From Bordetella sp. H567 (GTDB lineage Bacteria > Pseudomonadota > Gammaproteobacteria > Burkholderiales > Burkholderiaceae_B), in assembly GCF_001704295.1 (NCBI RefSeq), contig NZ_CP012334.1:5344084-5408083 (forward strand): DNA of 64,000 bases. The letters are read 5' to 3'. Under the pieces are notes generated by a model, which made no database searches, was not told the DNA's origin, and worked only from the letters and a program-made list of their open reading frames with translations. Made by a program: the position numbers and the translations under genes. Position 1 is the first letter of the stretch, and the number at the start of each line of letters is the position of its first letter. Positions 61,416 to 64,000 of the stretch are shown piece after piece.

Positions 61416-61748
61416 ATGAAACCCATCCCCCCCGAAATGCAGCTGTGCATCGACGAATGCCTGCGCTGCTACCAGAGCTGCACCGCGATGGCCATGAATC
61501 ACTGCCTGGAAGAGGGCGGCCCGCACGTGGAGCCCAACCACTTCCGCCTGATGATGGCTTGCGCGGAAATGTGCCGCACCGCCGCGCATTTCATGCTGAT
61601 CGGCGTGCCGCATCACCGGCATACCTGCGCGGACTGCGCCTCGATCTGCCGGCAATGCGCCGACAGTTGCGACGAACTGGACGGCATGGACGAGTGCGCC
61701 ACGATGTGCCGCCGCTGCGCCGACGCCTGCGAGCGGATCGCCGGCTAG
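61416..61748 (+). CDS. Four-helix-bundle copper-binding protein (DUF326/Csp-like)
   Basis: A 110-residue protein with 16 Cys, many in helix-compatible C-x3-C or C-x2-C spacing (C11, C15, C18, C22, C30; then ACAEMC; TCADCASICRQCADSC; ECATMCRRCADAC). This matches the cytosolic copper-storage protein Csp3-like/DUF326 family, which packs Cu(I) inside a four-helix bundle. No export signal. GAAGGAG precedes the start MKPIPPEM at 61416; the frame extends upstream but lacks a site. It converges on the AraC gene with a 4-bp overlap of coding ends. Confidence 0.9.
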   Translation: MKPIPPEMQLCIDECLRCYQSCTAMAMNHCLEEGGPHVEPNHFRLMMACAEMCRTAAHFMLIGVPHHRHTCADCASICRQCADSCDELDGMDECATMCRRCADACERIAG

Positions 61749-62518
61749 CGGGAGCGTTTCAGATATGCCCTGGGCGTTTCACCCAGCATCTTCCGAAAGA
61801 ATGCAATGAACACGCTGTCGCTAGAAAACCGCAGCTCGGCCGCCACATACGAGATGCCGTGGCCCACGGCCAGCAGTTCGATCGCCCGCATCAGGCGCCA
61901 CTGCTGGCGCCACTGCTGGTAGCTCATGCCGGTCTGCTGGCGAAAGATGCGCGTGATGGTTCTACCGCTGGCGCCCACGTCGGCCTCCAGGCCCTTCAGT
62001 TCCGGCGGCAGGCGATCGAGCCTCGCGAGCAGCCGGGACAGCCGGCGGTCATGCGGTAGCGGCAGCAGCATCGGTTCGCAGGGCGCGCTGCGAATCTCGT
62101 CCAGGCACAGGCCCAGCAGGTGCGCGTGCCTGCCCTCCTGCCAGCCTTGATCGAAGCTGGCCAGCGCGATGGGTTCGAGCACGGCCTGCAAGAGCGGGCT
62201 GACATCGATCACCCGCACTTCCGCCGGCAGCAGCGCGGCCACGTCCTGGCGAAAGTACAGGGATCGATAGTCGACGATATTGCGCATCACCGCCCGGTGC
62301 ACCGTCCCGCCGGGAATCCAGGCCGCGCGGGACGGCGGCAGCATGCACAGGCGGTCCGCCAGCGTAATGCGGATGCATCCCTGGCGCGCATACAGCAGCT
62401 GCCCCCGTTCGTGGGCGTGCCGGCCGGAATCATGGTTGCCCAGGCTGGCGGCCAGCCCCAGCACTTCCGCCGGATAGGGATCGGGATCGAAGGAAACGGT
62501 CTGCGCCAGCCATGCCAT
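61745..62518 (-). CDS. AraC-family transcriptional regulator
   Basis: About 257 residues from MAWLAQTVS (62518); an upstream Met at 62572 would add 18 residues, and neither start has a clear ribosome site. N-terminal cupin-like sensing domain (SGRHAHERGQLLYARQGCIRITL), C-terminal double HTH (GASGRTITRIFRQQTGMSYQQWRQQWRLMRAIELLA and SSDSVFIAFFRKMLGETPRAYLK in parts). Divergent from the MFS gene, which it likely controls. Confidence 0.9.
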   Translation of the reverse strand: MAWLAQTVSFDPDPYPAEVLGLAASLGNHDSGRHAHERGQLLYARQGCIRITLADRLCMLPPSRAAWIPGGTVHRAVMRNIVDYRSLYFRQDVAALLPAEVRVIDVSPLLQAVLEPIALASFDQGWQEGRHAHLLGLCLDEIRSAPCEPMLLPLPHDRRLSRLLARLDRLPPELKGLEADVGASGRTITRIFRQQTGMSYQQWRQQWRLMRAIELLAVGHGISYVAAELRFSSDSVFIAFFRKMLGETPRAYLKRSR

Positions 62519-62610
62519 GCGTGGATTGTCCGATTTTGCACATACTCTGTCCAATTGCCTGTAGTCGGACATCGGGGGATCCGGACAATGACCGTTTTGC
62601 CGGAGACCCC
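62519..62610. promoter_or_regulatory. Divergent AraC/MFS promoter with repeated GTCCGA/GTCCAA motifs
   Basis: Within about 65 bp occur ATTGTCCGA (about 62525-62533), CTGTCCAATT, AGTCGGACA and ATCCGGACAATG. These are two sites in each orientation of a GTCCRA-type word, forming an inverted pair (gtccga...tcggac) around an AT-rich centre. Plausible binding array for the adjacent AraC protein, or for a second regulator. Confidence 0.5.
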
Positions 62611-63792
62611 ATGCAGCGCCGCCTACGCTTGCCGCTGGCCATCAGCCTGCTGATGTTCCCCCAGTTCGCTCAGACCCTGTACAGCCCCGCGCTGGCCGAT
62701 TTCGCGCGGGTATTCGCGGTGCCGCCCGAGGCCGCGTCGCAAGCCGTCACGGTGTACTTCCTGGCCTTCGCCTTCGGGGTGGTCGGCTGGGGACGCGCCT
62801 GCGACCAGATCGGCAGGCGTGCCGCCATGCTCTGCGGGCTGGCGCTGTATGCCGTGGCGTCCGCGCTGGCGCTGGCGGTCACCACGTTCGAAGGCTTGCT
62901 GGCTACCCAGGCTCTCGCGGCGGTGGGCGCCGCGGCCGGTTCCGTCGTCACGCAGACCCTCTTGCGGGACCGGTTTGCGGGGGCCGAGCTGGCCAAGGTC
63001 TTCTCCATCGTTGGCATGATGCTGGCGGCCAGCCCCGCCGTGGGCTTGTTCGCCGGCGCGGGCGTGGTCCAGGCCTACGGCTATCACGGTGCGGTGCTTT
63101 GCCTGTTGCTGCTGGCGCTCGGCCTGCTCGGCTGGACCGCCGCCAGCCTGCCGGAAACGCGGCCGGCCAAGCTGGCCCCCGCGCCGCTGCGCCAGGTCTG
63201 CGCGGCCATGGTCCGTGACACGGCGATCTGGCGCGACGCCTTGCTGGTGGCGGTCTTCAACATCGCGCTGTACAGCTATTACGCGCTGGGCCCATTCCTG
63301 TTCGAACGGCTGCACGCGGGTCCGCAGCTGTACGGCTACAGCGGCGTGGTGCTCGCGGCCGGTTCGTCGGCCGGGGCATGGCTGAACAAGCGCCTGCTCA
63401 AGCGAGGCGTGGCGGCGGACCGCCTGACGGCCTTCGCCGCCCTGCTCATGCTGGCCGCCGGCATCGCGCTGCAATTCCTCCAGCACACCCTGTGGCTGCT
63501 CGCGCCCATGCTGCTGGTGGTGCTCGGTTTCGGCATCGCCATTCCCAATGTGCTGGGACGCGCCCTGGCGTCATACCGGGCGCAGCTGGGCACCGCGGGC
63601 GCGCTGTTCGGGCTGGCTTACTATCTGATGATCGGCACGGGAATGTTGCTGGTGGGCTGGTCGCAGGCGCCGGGCGCGACCGTCATCGTGTGCGGAGGGC
63701 TGGCGACGGCGGCCTGCGCGGCACCATACAATTTCATGAAAATTCGACGACAGACGGCCGACACTGCGGCGCACCCACCTACCCACGCATAA
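62611..63792 (+). CDS. MFS transporter (Bcr/CflA drug-efflux type)
   Basis: A 393-residue, 12-span MFS protein. Early segment FPQFAQTLYSPALADFARVFAVPPEAASQAVTVYFLAFAFGVVGWGRACDQIGRRAAMLCG (in parts), with motif A GRACDQIGRR at about 59-68, as in Bcr/CflA proteins. The start MQRRLRLPL at 62611 has CGGAGA upstream; the 33-residue extension to 62512 is rejected as it covers the operator region. Probably exports a drug or metabolite sensed by the divergent AraC regulator. Confidence 0.9.
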   Translation: MQRRLRLPLAISLLMFPQFAQTLYSPALADFARVFAVPPEAASQAVTVYFLAFAFGVVGWGRACDQIGRRAAMLCGLALYAVASALALAVTTFEGLLATQALAAVGAAAGSVVTQTLLRDRFAGAELAKVFSIVGMMLAASPAVGLFAGAGVVQAYGYHGAVLCLLLLALGLLGWTAASLPETRPAKLAPAPLRQVCAAMVRDTAIWRDALLVAVFNIALYSYYALGPFLFERLHAGPQLYGYSGVVLAAGSSAGAWLNKRLLKRGVAADRLTAFAALLMLAAGIALQFLQHTLWLLAPMLLVVLGFGIAIPNVLGRALASYRAQLGTAGALFGLAYYLMIGTGMLLVGWSQAPGATVIVCGGLATAACAAPYNFMKIRRQTADTAAHPPTHA

Positions 63793-63797
63793 CCGAC

Positions 63798-64000
63798 ATG
63801 CCTCGTACGCCCGCCGCGCCCGCTTCGGCGCCTGTTCAAGGGCGACACCCGATGGATACACCTGCCCGTCCGCATTCGCCCGATTGCGCTCAAGCCTTGG
63901 GCGCTTTCATCGAATTGGGCCGGACCGGCCGCATCCCCTGCGTCATGCTGCGGCCCCGCGACATCCACGGCGATGGGATATTCCAGGGCGATTTCGATTT
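63798..64000 (+). CDS. Unidentified protein, N-terminal part (cut by window end)
   Basis: An open frame from ATG 63798 runs 67 codons to the window end without a stop: MPRTPAAPASAP, then MDTPARPHSPDCAQALGAFIELGRTGRIPCVML, then RPRDIHGDGIFQGDFD. The second Met at about residue 19 may be the true start, since the first part is Ala/Pro-rich. It begins 5 bp after the MFS stop, so it may be co-transcribed. No domain is recognisable in the visible part. Confidence 0.6.
   Translation, partial: MPRTPAAPASAPVQGRHPMDTPARPHSPDCAQALGAFIELGRTGRIPCVMLRPRDIHGDGIFQGDFD

Overview
The window is very GC-rich DNA, densely coded on both strands, with many four-base ATGA stop/start overlaps. The mix of solitary tripartite-tricarboxylate (Bug/TctC) receptors, many LysR/IclR/GntR regulators and ABC uptake operons, and a full gsp operon suggests a beta-proteobacterium of the Alcaligenaceae (Bordetella/Achromobacter-like). 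That placement is inferred from gene content and style; no 16S or other marker gene is present.

Layout. 1-93: 3' end of panB. 356-8283 (minus): an SDR, then an operon encoding a polyamine/opine-type ABC importer whose genes interleave with a three-subunit FAD/[2Fe-2S] amine dehydrogenase (HcnABC/opine-oxidase-like), with a divergent IclR regulator (8485-9330). 9440-12000: two head-to-head copies of a dispersed palindromic repeat, one split by an IS256-family element (9662-11043) with an 8-bp target duplication. 12053-30287: a large acid-catabolism and uptake region with LysR, three Bug receptors, MmgE/PrpD, a 3-hydroxyisobutyrate-dehydrogenase-like enzyme, a second LysR, a cupin, a carboxymuconolactone-decarboxylase-like protein, an aldehyde dehydrogenase, a GntR/FCD regulator, an SDR and a branched-chain-type ABC importer whose LivM and LivG are fused. 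30804-32297: a lone GtrII-like membrane protein. 32336-34932 (minus): metNIQ. 35003-39746 (minus): succinate-semialdehyde-type dehydrogenase, MFS, flavin reductase and an NtaA-type flavin monooxygenase. 39980-42775 (minus): autotransporter. 42776-44521: a lower-GC spacer and a lone AAA ATPase behind a perfect 20-bp palindrome. 44643-47103: XRE-cupin regulator, RpiR regulator, HAD phosphatase. 47332-49497: Tat-exported phosphocholine-type phospholipase C. 49727-61294: type II secretion genes, with gspC divergent from gspGHIJKLMNDEF. 61416-63792: Cys-rich copper-binding protein, AraC regulator, Bcr-type MFS. 63798-end: a truncated unknown gene.

The phospholipase plausibly leaves the cell through the neighbouring type II system, and both promoter regions contain TGTCA-type motifs worth testing as Pho boxes. 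The catabolic region 19.3-25.1 kb shares an 18-bp motif at three sites, a likely GntR/FCD operator.

The most unusual signal is the dispersed intergenic repeat (copies near 9.4/11.0, 11.4, 23.8 and 30.3 kb). Its stems of 14-15, 34 and 9 bp change sequence between copies while keeping complementarity, as expected for an element selected for structure. No CRISPR array, tRNA or rRNA was seen.
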